DNA from: Hemibagrus wyckioides
Lineage: Eukaryota > Chordata > Actinopteri > Siluriformes > Bagridae
Direction: 5' to 3'
DNA length: 64,000 bases
Assembly (NCBI RefSeq): GCF_019097595.1
Contig: NC_080717.1
Location: 7,887,501 to 7,951,500, forward strand
Below the pieces are notes generated by a model. That model was not told the origin of the DNA, made no database searches, and was given only the letters and a program-made list of their open reading frames with translations. Both the position numbers and the translations under genes were made by a program. This document shows positions 21,580 to 32,397 of the stretch, in pieces (positions within the stretch are counted from its first letter, which is position 1; each line of letters opens with the position of its first letter).

Positions 21580-22715
21580 TATATTGCAAAAAGTATTCGC
21601 TCACCTGCCTTGACTCACATATGAACTTAAGTGACATCCCATTCCTAATCCATAGGGTTCAATATGACGTCGGTCCACCCTTTGCAGCTATAACAGCTTC
21701 AACTCTTCTGGGAAGGCTGTCCACAAGGTTTAGGAGTGTGTTTATGGGAATTTTTGACCATTCTTCCAGAAGCGCATTTGTGAGGTCACACACTGATGTT
21801 GGACGAGAAGGCCTGGCTCTCAGTCTCCACTCTAATTCATCCCAAAGGTGTTCTATCGGGTTGAGGTCAGGACTCTGTGCAGGCCAGTCAAGTTCATCCA
21901 CACCAGACTCTGTCATCCATGTCTTTACGGACCTTGCTTTGTGGACTGGTGCACAGTCATGTTGGAAGAGGAAGGGGCCAGCTCCAAACTCTTCCCACAA
22001 AGTTGGGAGCATGGAATTGTCCAAAATGTCTTGGTATGCTGAAGCATTCAGAGTTCCTTTCACTGGAACTAAGGGGCCAAGCCCAGCTCCTGAAAAACAA
22101 CCCCACACCATAATCCCCCCTCCACCAAACTTTACACTTGGCACAATGCAGTCAGACAAGTACCGTTCTCCTGGCAACCGCCAAACCCAGACTCGTCCAT
22201 CAGATTGCCAGATGGAGAAGCGCGATTCGTCACTCCAGAGAACGCGTCTCCACTGCTCTAGAGTCCAGTGGCGGCGTGCTTTACACCACTGCATTCAACG
22301 CTTTGCATTGCACTTGGTGATGTATGGCTTGGATGCAGCTGCTTGGCCATGGAAACCCATTCCATGAAGCTCTCTGCGCACTGTTCTTGAGCTAATCCAC
22401 ATGAAGGCCACATGAAGTTTGGAGGTCTGTAGCGATTGACTCTGCAGAAAGTTGTTTCAGTTTACGTGGCCTACCACTTCGTGGCTGAGTTGCTGTCGTT
22501 CCCAAACACTTCCACGTTCTTATAATACAGCTGACAGTTGACTGTGGAATATTTAGGAGCGAGGAAATTTCACGACTGGATTTGTTGCACAGGTGGCATC
22601 CTATCACAGTTCCACGCTGGAATTCACTGAGCTCCTGAGAGCGACCCATTCTTTCACAAATGTTTGTAAAAACAGTCTGCATGCCTAGGTGCTTGATTTT
22701 ATACACCTGTGGCCA
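21577..22715 (-). mobile_element. Tc1 family A element, right TIR missing
   Basis: The left end is CACTATATTGCAAAAAGTAT with TA before it. The body is collinear with the 26.1-kb copy, transposase on the minus strand. Similarity ends at CACCTGTGGCCA (22715), about 65 bp short of where the second TIR should be, so this copy could not be mobilised by normal two-ended excision. Internal differences include a deletion of about 50 bp that removes the GRPRKLTERGQ-to-LSAES interval (around 22455). Confidence 0.88.
21659..22649 (-). pseudogene. Tc1 family A transposase, broken but with intact catalytic core
   Basis: Starts MGRSQELSEFQRGTVIGCHL (22649). The helix-turn-helix part is intact to the GRPRKL motif, then the ~50-bp deletion and a small insertion (ATCCACATGAAGG near 22395) disrupt it, and CGG-to-TGA at about 22295 adds a stop. 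From 22294 to 21659 an uninterrupted 211-codon frame keeps the whole catalytic domain: WSDESRF (first D), [11 protein letters not shown] (second D) and NPIEHLW (E). Exactly 34 residues separate the second D and the E, the DD34E spacing of Tc1 transposases. It ends normally at AAKGGPTSY. Normal length is about 340 residues. Confidence 0.88.
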
Positions 22716-23053
22716 ATAAAAGAAACAGTAATATATATATGTATGTATAACCCTAGGAAAATGTGTTCAAATGATAGCTTGATCAAAAAAAAAAAATGCA
22801 TTCTCAAAATTTGTTATTTTGGACTTCATTTGAATCTTGTTTTTTTTTTCCTCATGCCTGCTCCAGCACCTGTTCTTATTTAATTATGCTCGTTGTGTCT
22901 CATTAGCTTGTGTATACAGTGTCATGCATCTGTACCCTGTATTTCTAATCCATGTTGCACATGGATTCCAGGTGCATTTTATTATTTATTTATTCTTTTT
23001 CTACATGCATTTCTGTGTATCAGTGATAGTCAGCTGCATTTCATGTAGATATA
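22716..23053. other. Spacer between two Tc1 elements
   Basis: AT-rich, with A-runs at 22785-22796 and T-runs at 22840-22850. Nothing recognised. Confidence 0.5.
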
Positions 23054-23603
23054 CACTACCAGTCAAAAGTTTGGACACACCTTTTAATTCAATGTTTTTT
23101 GTTTAGGGATTTATTTTCTACATTCTAGAACAATACTGGAGATTTCAAATCTATGAAATAACACACATGGACTTAAGTGACCCATATGTAATGACAACAA
23201 AAAGTCAGTTGTTATTTTAAGACACGAAGGTCAGGTGTTCTGGAATAGTTCTTGCAAGAACAGTATTGTCAAGTGCATTTGCAAAACCCATCAAGCACCA
23301 TGATGAAACTGGCTCACATGAAGACCATCCCAGTAAAGCAAGACCAAAACTGACCTCTGCTGCAGAGGAGAAGTTCATTTAGAGTTACCAGCCTCAGAAA
23401 TCACCAATTAACAGCACCTCAGATTAGAGCCGTTATGAAGGCTTTACAGAGCATCAGTAGCAGACATATCTCAATATCAACTGTTCAAACGAGATTATTG
23501 TGTATTTCAGCCGCCTTCAGCATTGTTTTACAATGTAGAAAGAAATAAACATCAGGAAAGACCATGGAATTAGAAGATGTGTCCAAACGTTTGACTGGTA
23601 GTG
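23054..23603 (+). mobile_element. Short deleted Tc1 (family B), copy 1
   Basis: Ends are CACTACCAGTCAAAAGTTTG and its reverse complement, CAAACGTTTGACTGGTAGTG with one difference, flanked by TA. The 550-bp body holds only the DNA-binding half of a Tc1 transposase; the catalytic domain is gone. Two further copies (27334 and 30656, opposite orientation) share the same overall structure, so this is a non-autonomous family that spread after the deletion. Confidence 0.85.
23225..23497 (+). pseudogene. Tc1 family B transposase remnant (DNA-binding part)
   Basis: From 23281 the frame gives AKPIKHHDETGSHEDHPSKA and then RPKLTSAAEEKFI before a stop. One frame over it continues RVTSLRNHQLTAPQIRAVMK and SRHISISTVQTRLL. 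These match the end of the first helix-turn-helix subdomain, the linker and the second subdomain of fish Tc1 transposases. At least one frameshift and the absence of all DDE motifs make it non-functional. Confidence 0.8.
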
Positions 23604-24085
23604 TAAATGTACATTTACCTATAATAAGAAGGCTGATAATAAATTCCTTGCTTACAAATCTCCAGATACATTACTATCCTGACTCAATGCAGAACAACAG
23701 TCACCCTTTAACGGTTTATGATTAGTTTATGCCTATAAATAAAACAATTTGCTGTTCATTTTTGACACTGGCACTCAGATACTAGCACCTTAGACAGATG
23801 AAACATCGGTTTTGAATTGGATGCAGGGATGATAAACAAGAATGAATGCATATTTCTTTCTTCATTCATTTTTAAACACTCTGTTTTTGTTTTTTGTTTT
23901 TTTTTGTCCTCTTTTTTAATCAAGTCATGATGCCAGCTTGCTAGTCAAACCAGAGACAGTAAATAAGATGAAAAATCTGTGAAGCTAAATAATTTATAGA
24001 TATGTGATTGGATAAGCTTTAATAGAGATCCGATACTGAATCATGAGCTGTGGAATTACAACTTTTTAGTTTATCAGCTTGATTG

Positions 24086-24122
<37 letters not shown>

Positions 24123-24334
24123 CAAGTAGTTGGTTTGTTGTAAAACAATCCCAGTGGAAATTCTAATGAGCATAATACATTTCACTGCATTTACCAAAAC
24201 TCGTTATAAATATATGATGGCTATGCCACTCTTCCTAATCTTCATACAATAAATGGTATAATATATTAGCAAATGTTTTATATAACATTTTTATTTAAGT
24301 ATATATAATTTCATTTGTTCTTGATCTTCCCAAT
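23604..24334. other. Unique AT-rich sequence with (TTA)n
   Basis: TTA/ATT triplet array at 24088-24121 and T-runs near 23885-23907; otherwise nothing recognised. Confidence 0.6.
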
Positions 24335-24600
24335 TCAAATGAATTCAATTCAGTTCAATTTTATTTGTATATCTCTTCTAACAATGGACATTGTCACAAA
24401 GCAGCTTTAGAGAAACATATAAATTCAGGAAAGAAGTTATAGATTAAAAATTGTACACCTAATAAGCAAGCCAGAGGCAATGGTGGCAAGGAAAAACTCC
24501 CTGAGATAATATTAGGAAGAAACTTTGAGAGTTATCAGACCCAAAAGGGAACGTATCCTCATCTGGGATAGTGTGATTATAAATCATTTCCCTTCTATAA
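24335..24600 (+). repeat. Dispersed repeat R1, longest copy
   Basis: Begins AATTCAATTCAGTTCAATTT and continues TTATTTGTATATCTC, AACAATGGACATTGTCACAA, AAGCAAGCCAGAGGCAATGG, GGCAAGGAAAAACTCCCTGA and CCCAAAAGGGAACG. This is an abundant fish repeat in my memory, of unknown class. No terminal repeats or coding frame. Confidence 0.65.
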
Positions 24601-26078
24601 CTGTATTATATGGTGAAAAAGTGCATAACCAGGAAAATTCATTCTAGTTTTAACATGCCTGTCTTGTTGAACTTATCAACTGTTCCCTGATGGAGACTCG
24701 AGTGCAAAAATTGTTCATGGTAATTAAAGTCATAAAGCCATCTTCATGGTTTCTAAGAGCTACTATCCACAGCAATCCCATATAGACAGTCCATGCAGGT
24801 TGGTAATCATTAGCATTATGAAGATGTTAGCAATATGAATGTGTCAGTACATTGATCCCAGCTATGGATTATGACTGGTTTTTGAAACAATCTGAATAAA
24901 AAGACTCAGCACTTTCTCAAAAACTTTCTCTTGACTGGTTTCCTTTAAATGAATAGCTCAGTCCACTAACCCATAACACGTTCAGCCTCATTAGCGGAGT
25001 TTACCTTCTGATTGATCAACTAACTCTCCAGTAGAGGATTTTTTTACTCATTTAAAGGAATTGTACCACTGAATCTTAAACTTTTCAGGCTATAAGAAGT
25101 AAATATCAATTCAACCGATTTTCTTATTGATGTGTTTAAACTCCCAGCACCTGCTGAGTAAAATAAAAGTCTCAGAAATGCTAATGTTATTAGAAAGGTG
25201 GAAATAAAAATTCTTCTGTAAGTTGAGCAGTTTAAAGTCACCCTCAAATTTATACTTTTTTTTAATGAGTAAATCCTTTGGGGGATATTAATTTGAGTCT
25301 GGTCAGACTGGTCAAAGTGTAAAAATTGTCATTGCAGCACTTTTGCTGCAGCCTTTTAAGAAACACTGAGCCGAAAATCTCGTTGCAATATGTGGGTAAA
25401 TACTATTTATGTGACACGCACATGTTTTTTTTTTGTTTTTTCATCAAATAGACTTTAATGTCTGAATATGCAAATGCAAGCCATGCAAATCATAGGAGCG
25501 TATTATATAAAACATTTGCTATAGTAGAAAGCCGCAGTAGCCAAAACGACAGAGTTGAGTTCAGCATGTGTAATGAGGATTTAATACAGAACTTGGGTCT
25601 GTATTCAGACTTTAGATATAATTACAGACTTAAGCACTATACAGAAATACCACGAGAGCTATGCAGGGGAGATGAAGCAGAGATATGTTGCACATGGCTG
25701 TAGGTTTAAGCCCATTTTTCTTGTGTGATATCAGCTAGAGCAAGGTTTAAGGACCCAGGGTTAAGACCAAAGCCAGTTTGATGTAGCTTCAATATATCAG
25801 ACTGAAATATCTAGTTTGGTCTATAAATACATACAAAAAAAAACAAATAAATAAACTAATTAATTAATTAAAGGAATGTCACTTGAGGCCAGTGTTAAAA
25901 ACATAAAAATGACACTTATATTTGATTACTAAAAACTAAATACACTTATATTTGATTACTATAGATGATTCCTTTAAAGTTCACAGGTTTGTTTTTGTTT
26001 GTTTGTTTGTTTTGTTTGTTATGCTTCCAAGCCCTTTTCTAATGTCTAATGATTTTTTTTTTTTTGCATCCATATATA
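24601..26078. other. Unique AT-rich sequence with a short tandem duplication
   Basis: A 20-bp word ACACTTATATTTGATTACTA occurs at 25912-25931 and 25942-25961. GTTT repeats occur at 25990-26020 and a T-run at 26053-26065. No gene recognised. Confidence 0.5.
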
Positions 26079-27325
26079 CACTATATTGCCAAAAGTATTC
26101 GCTCACCTGCCTTGACTTGCATATGAACTTAAGTGACATCCCATTCCTAATCCATAGGGTTCAACATGACGTCGGTCCACCCTTTGCAGCTATAACAGCT
26201 TCAACTCTTCTGGGAAGGCTGTCCACAAGGTTTAGGAGTGTGTTTATGGGAATTTTTGACCATTCTTCCAGAAGCGCATTTGTGAGGTCACACACTGATG
26301 TTGGACGAGAAGGCCTGGCTCTCAGTCTCCGCTCTAATTCATCCCAAAGGTGTTCTATCGGGTTGAGGTCAGGACTCTGTGCAGGCCAGTCAAGTTCATC
26401 CACACCAGACTCTGTCATCCATGTCTTTATGGACCTTGCTTTGTGGACTGGTGCACAGTCATGTTGGAAGAGGAAGGGGCCAGCTCCAAACTGTTCCCAC
26501 AAAGTTGGGAGCATGGAATTGTCCAAAATGTCTTGGTATGCTGAAGCATTCAGAGTTCCTTTCACTGGAACTAAGGGGCCAAGCCCAGCTCCTGAAAAAC
26601 AACCCCACACCATAATCCCCCCTCCACCAAACTTACACTTGGCACAATGCAGTCAGACAAGTACCGTTCTCCTGGCAACCGCCAAACCCAGACTCATCCA
26701 TCAGATTGCCAGATGGAGAAGCGCGATTCGTCACTCCAGAGAACGCGTCTCCACTGCTCTAGAGTCCAGTGGCGGCGTGCTTTACACCACTGCATCCGAC
26801 GCTTTGCATTGCACTTGGTGATGTATGGCTTGGATGCAGCTGCTCGGCCATGGAAACCCATTCCATGAAGCTCTCTGCGCACTGTTCTTGAGCTAATCTG
26901 AAGGCCACATGAAGTTTGGAGGTCTGTAGCGATTGACTCTGCAGAAAGTTGGCGACCTCTTCGCACTATGCGCCTCAGCATCCGCTGACCCCGCTCCGTC
27001 AGTTTACGTGGCCTACCACTTCGTGGCTGAGTTGCTGTCGTTCCCAAACACTTCCACGTTCTTATAATACAGCTGACAGTTGACTGTGGAATATTTAGGA
27101 GCGAGGAAATTTCACGACTGGATTTGTTGCACAGGTGGCATCCTATCACAGTTCCACGCTGGAATTCACTGAGCTCCTGAGAGCGACCCATTCTTTCACA
27201 AATGTTTGTAAAAACAGTCTGCATGCCTAGGTGCTTGACTTTATACACCTGTGGCCATGGAAGTGATTGGAACACCTGATCCTGATTATTTGGATGAGTG
27301 AGCGAATACTTTTGGCAATATAGTG
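26079..27325 (-). mobile_element. Tc1 family A element, full length with both TIRs
   Basis: Both ends carry CACTATATTGCCAAAAGTAT plus CGCTCAC, and both are flanked by TA (26077-26078 and 27326-27327). Total length is 1247 bp, the usual size of a fish Tc1. The two ends diverge immediately inside the TIR, as expected of a normal element. Transposase lies on the minus strand and has two visible lesions. Because TIRs and TA flanks are complete, it could in principle be mobilised in trans; I see no sign that it has been. Confidence 0.92.
26161..27191 (-). pseudogene. Tc1 family A transposase, near full length, two lesions
   Basis: The start MGRSQELSEFQ lies at 27191. The frame runs through both helix-turn-helix subdomains, the GRPRKLTERGQ hook and the first catalytic D ([10 protein letters not shown]) to a stop at about 26694, where TGA replaces the CGA arginine codon seen in the 21.6-kb copy. 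Near 26632 one T of a TTT run is missing, shifting the frame. The remaining 150 codons (26613-26161) contain [30 protein letters not shown] (second D) and NPIEHLW (E), with DD34E spacing, and end AAKGGPTSC. The transition from CGA to TGA is a typical CpG decay. Confidence 0.92.
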
Positions 27326-27333
27326 TATATATA

Positions 27334-27826
27334 CACTACCAGTCAAACGTTTGGACACACCTTCTAATTCCATGGTCTTTCCTCATGTTTATTTCTTTCT
27401 ACATTGTAAAACAATGCTGAAGGCAGCTGAAATACACAATAATCTCGTTTAAACAGTTGATATTGAGATATGTCTGCTACTGATGCTCTGTAAAGCCTTC
27501 ATAACTGCTTTAATCTGAGGTGCCGTTAATTGGTGATTTCTGAGGCTGGTAACTCTAAATGAACTTCTCCTCTGCAGCAGAGGTCAGTTTTGGTCTTGCT
27601 TTACTGGGATGGTCTTCATGTGAGCCAGTTTCATCATGGTGCTTGATGGGTTTTGCAAATGCACTTGACAATACTGTTCTTGCAAGAACTATTCCAGAAC
27701 ACCTGACCTTCGTGTCTTAAAATAACAACTGACTGTTTTTTGTTGTCATTACATATGGATTACTCAAGTCCATGTGTGTTATTTCATAGTTTTGAAGTCT
27801 CCAGTATTGTTCAAGAATGTAGAAAT
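27334..27826 (-). mobile_element. Short deleted Tc1 (family B), copy 2, right end lost
   Basis: Starts CACTACCAGTCAAACGTTTG eight bases after the family A element, within a TATATATA spacer. Collinear with the 30.7-kb copy until AAGAATGTAGAAA, then replaced by TA-rich sequence, so the second TIR is absent. Contains the same antisense DNA-binding-domain remnant. Confidence 0.85.
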
Positions 27827-27915
27827 ATATAAATAAATTATATATATATATATATATACATACATTATTTACATCCAATTTATATATTTATATATAAGAT
27901 ATATATATATATAAT
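27827..27915. repeat. TA-rich microsatellite tract
   Basis: TATA/ATATAC dinucleotides with interruptions, adjoining the truncated end of the Tc1 copy. Confidence 0.85.
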
Positions 27916-28446
27916 CTACAAAAACTTCAGCTATGGGTGATGTCAATAATTTCAGATAGCAGTAATGAATGCCATATTAATCAGTTATAAATGTAGGGAT
28001 CATGAGATACTTTAAAGTCTTTAAAGCTTGATTCCTAAAATTACGTTTTTATGGTTGCAATGAGTTTCAGATTTAAAATATAATAAATAATGAATCAAGC
28101 CGGAACATGCGTGATTTTCTGATGTAAGTCAACTACATTCCGACGACTGCAATGTGATTTATATTGAGTTAAAATTCTTTATACCTCAAGAAAGTGATAG
28201 GAAAATGCTGGAGTATCATATTAGACAAGCTGTATAAGCCATGTGAATGAATGAACCTGGCTGTGATGTAATATACTCTAGGAGTATATTACATCACATA
28301 TCCTCTTAAAAACAGTACCATAGCTCCACTCTTGCATTGTTCACTGGGCTCTTACAGCAGCGTCAATTACCACAAAACACAGAAAGCAGCTGGGTGCCTG
28401 AACAAATTAGAAGGCAAACCTAATCAGCTTTGAAAGACAAGGATAC

Positions 28447-28484
<38 letters not shown>

Positions 28485-28977
28485 GCTGATTAAGCATGGC
28501 AGTAAGAGTAATAGTGCCATTACTAGCTGAAGTGTAGGTTGACAGCCTGAACATTGTCTCAAACTCCATTCAAGCCTAGCGCCGCATAATAAGGATCTTT
28601 ATTTCCATCTAACACTTCTGCTACTATATCAGATGTATTTAACAAAATAAAATAAAATAAAAAAAACTTTTTTTCCACTTATTTCCACAGTGTTTTTTCC
28701 AAAATGACTGGATAGGCAACAATTACCTTTAAATGTTTAACCAGTAATGATTAGTTAATGCTATAAATAAAGTTTGTTACATAAAGTGGTTAAGTTTTGT
28801 TTCGTAGCGGCGCTTCACGTTACCATATTTGATTAGATTCGGAACAGATGAGGCATGTATTTTTTCAAACTTGAAGCAGAAAATAAAAGCAGTGATTTTC
28901 AGCTAATTTTTTAAGATTCTGTTACCGTCAACAAAAAAAAAAGTTGATGACCTCTGACCTATAAAAGTATTCCTTTT
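27916..28977. other. Unique sequence with (GA)n
   Basis: (GA)n at 28449-28480. An inverted pair TATACTCTAGGAGTATATTA lies around 28272-28292. No gene recognised. Confidence 0.5.
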
Positions 28978-29345
28978 TTATGGCACACCTCAGGAGTTGG
29001 GGGTTTGGTTCCACACCTTTGAGTTTGCATGTTCTCCCTTTGCCAATGAGGTTTTTCACTACATTACATTACATTTTTGTCCAGAGCGTCACACAATTTA
29101 TCTCATTTTATACAACTGAGCAATTGTGGGTTAAAGGCCTTGATCAGGGGCCCAGCAGTGGCAGATTGGACGACCTGGGTTTCAAACTCATAACCTTGTC
29201 CAACACCTTAACCACTAAGATACCACATCCCCTGTTTTAGTCTCCTTCACTAGTTTCCTCCCCCACTTAGAAGACATCTCTGATGTGTGATTGTATCTTG
29301 TGCTGGGTTGGCATTTCACAAACTTGGACTAAACTCTGTGATGAG
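28978..29345 (+). mobile_element. SINE-A, split by a nested SINE-C
   Basis: The left part (28978-29061) reads GGGGTTTGGTTCCACACC and GAGTTTGCATGTTCTCCC. The right part (29246-29345) resumes with TTTCCTCCCCCACTTAGAAG and GTGCTGGGTTGGC, the expected continuation. The 184-bp interruption is a SINE-C copy on the other strand. Confidence 0.72.
29062..29245 (-). mobile_element. SINE-C inserted in SINE-A, with 7-bp target duplication
   Basis: On the minus strand it has GGTATCTTAGTGGTTAAGG (A box), GAGTTTGAAACCC (B box), GCCACTGCTGGGCCCCTGA, CTCAGTTGTATAAAATGAGA and CTCTGGACAAAAATG, ending in ATGTA repeats. TTCACTA flanks it on both sides (29055-29061 and 29246-29252), consistent with LINE-mediated insertion. 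Confidence 0.78.
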
Positions 29346-30214
29346 ACATACAGTGCTGTAACCCAGTTTGCTTGCACAACTTAATACTTAAATGCATGAG
29401 CAAGTTTCTCACTCTACTTATACAACTTTAAGGCTTGTAAAAAATGAAAATAGAAAATACTCCATTTGTACCTCCGTAAATTACAATTTTAAAAATAAGC
29501 TTCAGTTTAGTCATGGATTAAGAACGGGGGAAAGGATTGAACAAACTTGAATTAAAAAAAGTTTTATTTAAGTCATGGTGTAATGTATGATCTGATATTT
29601 ACATATACTTGTGGCTCTATTTGGTTGGCAGGAGCTATTTTCGTCCCATTTAATTTGCTATCTTAGAAAGGTTTTGAAAGCTTTGTAGGTGCAGCTTTAA
29701 TTAGTAAAGGGCTTTTGTGCCATGTGCTGAGTAGTTAATTGTTTTGTGATAAATGAATATGTTACACAACTACACTGCTAATAAGGATTTCTTCAGCTTC
29801 CCAAAAATAATGCAACCATGTGCAGAGCTGTTAGAACCTAAAACTGATCCAAAACCATGTAGAGAGCATTTTAGGTCTGTTCCTATTTTAAATTATGATT
29901 TAGAGTTGTATGTTAAAGTTTGGACAACCCTGACAAGATCTTTTTTTTGTTGGTAGAAAGAAGAAACCATGCCTTCTATAATCGATAAACCAATTAGTCA
30001 ACCAAATAATCAATAAGTAAATAAATAAATAAATAAATAACTGAATATAAATATTAACTGAATCATTGGGACTTTAGCCAGGACAAAACAAGAATTCCCA
30101 TTAGGAATAACAAATTCTTTGACGCTTCTAACCTTGTACTAATACTTAACAAATATGTTTTCCTTTAAAAAACTGACTGAGGATCAGAAAATGAAGCTAA
30201 CATATTCCTACAGA
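29346..30214. other. Unique AT-rich sequence
   Basis: AAAT units at about 30018-30040; otherwise nothing recognised. Confidence 0.45.
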
Positions 30215-30430
30215 TGAAAGGAATGCTATAAAAAGAAATTTAAATGAAAGACTTTGGCCACAATCAGCAAAGCTATGCTTAGGGGGGAAAAAAGGAGCAT
30301 TGATGAAAAGAACACCTTGACAACTGTTAAGCATGGAGTTGGATCTATTATACTGTGGGCTTTCAGGACATCACTATTTCCAGGCAATTTTTTCTGTACA
30401 CCAAAGAACGCTTCAAACTGCATTTCAGTC
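30215..30430 (+). pseudogene. Tc1-like transposase fragment (another lineage)
   Basis: The frame from 30290 gives KNTLTTVKHGVGSIILWAF, which corresponds to the common Tc1 motif of the form VKHGGGSIMLWGCF in the catalytic domain. Upstream DFGHNQQ-type sequence also fits. No TIR, no catalytic D or E recovered; it is an isolated decayed piece distinct from families A, B, D and E. Confidence 0.5.
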
Positions 30431-30591
30431 GACAGACACACAGGTCACCAATTGTACGTTCAAATTCAGCACATTTTTCAAGACATATACTTAATGTCAA
30501 AATAAATAAATGGTTATTATGTATATATTTTGTGATCACATTTTTATTACATAATATTAAAAATTAATTTTGCCTATTTGCAATTCTGGCA

Positions 30592-30653
30592 TAAGCTCTT
30601 ATCCATAGCAACATACATTCATCAGCTTGGTGGACCTGGGATTCAAACTCACA
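30592..30653 (-). mobile_element. SINE-C fragment beside a Tc1 insertion
   Basis: ATAAGCTCTTATCCATAGC and TGGACCTGGGATTCAAACTC are pieces of SINE-C on the minus strand. The family B Tc1 at 30656 interrupts it; the remaining part is not found on the other side. Confidence 0.5.
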
Positions 30654-30655
30654 TA

Positions 30656-31208
30656 CACTACCAGTCAAAGGTTTGGACACACTTTCTAATTCCATGGTCT
30701 TTCCTCATGTTTATTTCTTTCTACATTGTAAAACTATGCTGAAGGCGGCCGAAATACACAATAATCTCGTTTGAACAGTTGATATTGAGATATGTCTGCT
30801 ACTGATGCTCTGTAAAGCCTTCATAACGGCTCTAATCTGAGGTGCTGTTAATTGGTGATTTCTGAGGCTGGTAACTCTAAATGAACTTCTCCTCTGCAGC
30901 AGAGGTCAGTTTTGGTCTTGCTTTACTGGGATGGTCTTCATGTGAGCCAGTTTCATCATGGTGCTTGATGGGTTTTGCAAATGCACTTGACAATACTGTT
31001 CTTGCAAGAACTATTCCAGAACACCTGACCTTCGTGTCTTAAAATAACAACCGACTGTTTTTTGTTGTCATTACATATGGATTACTTAAGTCCATGTGTG
31101 TTATTTCATAGTTTTGAAATCTCCAGTATTGTTCTAGAATGTAGAAAATACATCCCTAAACAAAAAACATTGAATTAAAAGGTGTGTCCAAACTTTTGAC
31201 TGGTAGTG
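30656..31208 (-). mobile_element. Short deleted Tc1 (family B), copy 3, complete
   Basis: Ends CACTACCAGTCAAAGGTTTG and CTTTTGACTGGTAGTG, flanked by TA at 30654 and 31209. Body nearly identical to copies 1 and 2, carrying the antisense DNA-binding remnant and no catalytic domain. Best-preserved representative of this non-autonomous family in the window. Confidence 0.87.
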
Positions 31209-31210
31209 TA

Positions 31211-31292
31211 CAGTGTGTAATTTACAATCTGTCTTTGTGTTACTGTCTCTATTGCTGCTGAATATTTGGAATTTCCTTCGGGATCAATAAAG

Positions 31293-31379
<87 letters not shown>
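31211..31379 (+). repeat. Retroposon 3' end with (TATC)n tail
   Basis: TTGGAATTTCCTTCGGGATC followed by AATAAAGTATC and about 22 TATC units (31293-31379). This junction is the usual 3' end of a fish non-LTR retroposon, where the tetranucleotide grew from the element's own tail. No reverse transcriptase sequence is present. Confidence 0.65.
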
Positions 31380-31624
31380 TTAGTATTATTGTTATTGTTG
31401 TTGCAATAACAGGAATCACAAAAAGACATCAAATCAAATAGAAAAGAGCAAAAATAAAATATTGCATAAACACAGAGTGAGTTACAAAGGGCGTACATTT
31501 CTGTATTCACTTGTTCACTAAAAATCAATGCAAGGCTTGGCCTTATTAATCACAGCAGTGTTTTTTTTTTTCACTGAAACTACTGCATTTCACAGTAAAA
31601 TAAAAGCCATCGTCTAAGCATATT
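31380..31624. other. Unique spacer
   Basis: T-run at 31560-31571; nothing recognised. Confidence 0.45.
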
Positions 31625-31765
31625 ATACCTTCCATCCATTGTCTATACCCGCCTTACTCCTAATTAGGGTCACGGGGGTCTGCTGGAGCCTATCCCATTG
31701 CACATAGGGCGAAAGGCAGGGGTACACCCTGGACAGGTCGCCAGTCCATCACTGGGCCATATTAT
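31625..31765 (-). repeat. Dispersed fish repeat fragment
   Basis: CCATCCATTGTCTATACCCG, GGTCACGGGGGTCTGCTGGA, GGCAGGGGTACACCCTGGAC and CGCCAGTCCATCAC are the successive phrases of a very common fish interspersed repeat (related in its 3' part to SINE-A). Confidence 0.6.
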
Positions 31766-32397
31766 ACCTGAATTTTACAATTTGTGTTAAATAGTCTATT
31801 CTGTAGCTGCTAAGCCAGAGACAACTGTCCACTTCTGAGCATGTGTAAAGGAAAAGCTGGAATCATATAATAAATATAGACAAGGGTGTTCTTATTAGAT
31901 CTTATTGATGATACTGACAATATATGTTCCCAAAATTAGTTGATCTTACATATGCCATTACGCTCCACTGACATTAGCATATGGAACAGTAAGGAACTTG
32001 GAGTATAATGTATTCTATGCCCTATGAATGCATTTTAAATTGCTGAGCTAGATTTTTGTTATGTTTAAGTTAGGCCAAATTACAGTATTCCAGATAGGAT
32101 CCAATCCAAGCCAGCTGAATTCTCCATCCCATACAGAAGTTATGGGTAATTTAGAGAAAGACTCATTGACCAAACTACTGTAAATATATGTGACTTTGCA
32201 TCATTTGTAGGAAAGAGTCATAAACCATTTAGTCAATGGATGTGAACTAATTGGATTATCCTGAGGACCCCATACGTTTTTATTGCAGATTTTAGTCTGA
32301 GATATAAAAAGAATGATGTGCTCCAGAGAGTAAATTTGCCTTTTAACTCGAATCACTGAATAAATTGTTAATTATATCTACACAGAGGGGAACAGTG
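31766..32397. other. Unique AT-rich sequence
   Basis: No gene or repeat recognised. Confidence 0.45.

Noticed and set aside
21621..22367. 248-codon + strand open frame
   Set aside because: It lies antisense to the Tc1 transposase; the protein with family motifs is on the minus strand.
25952..26821. 289-codon + strand open frame
   Set aside because: Also antisense to a Tc1 transposase, starting in unrelated flanking sequence.
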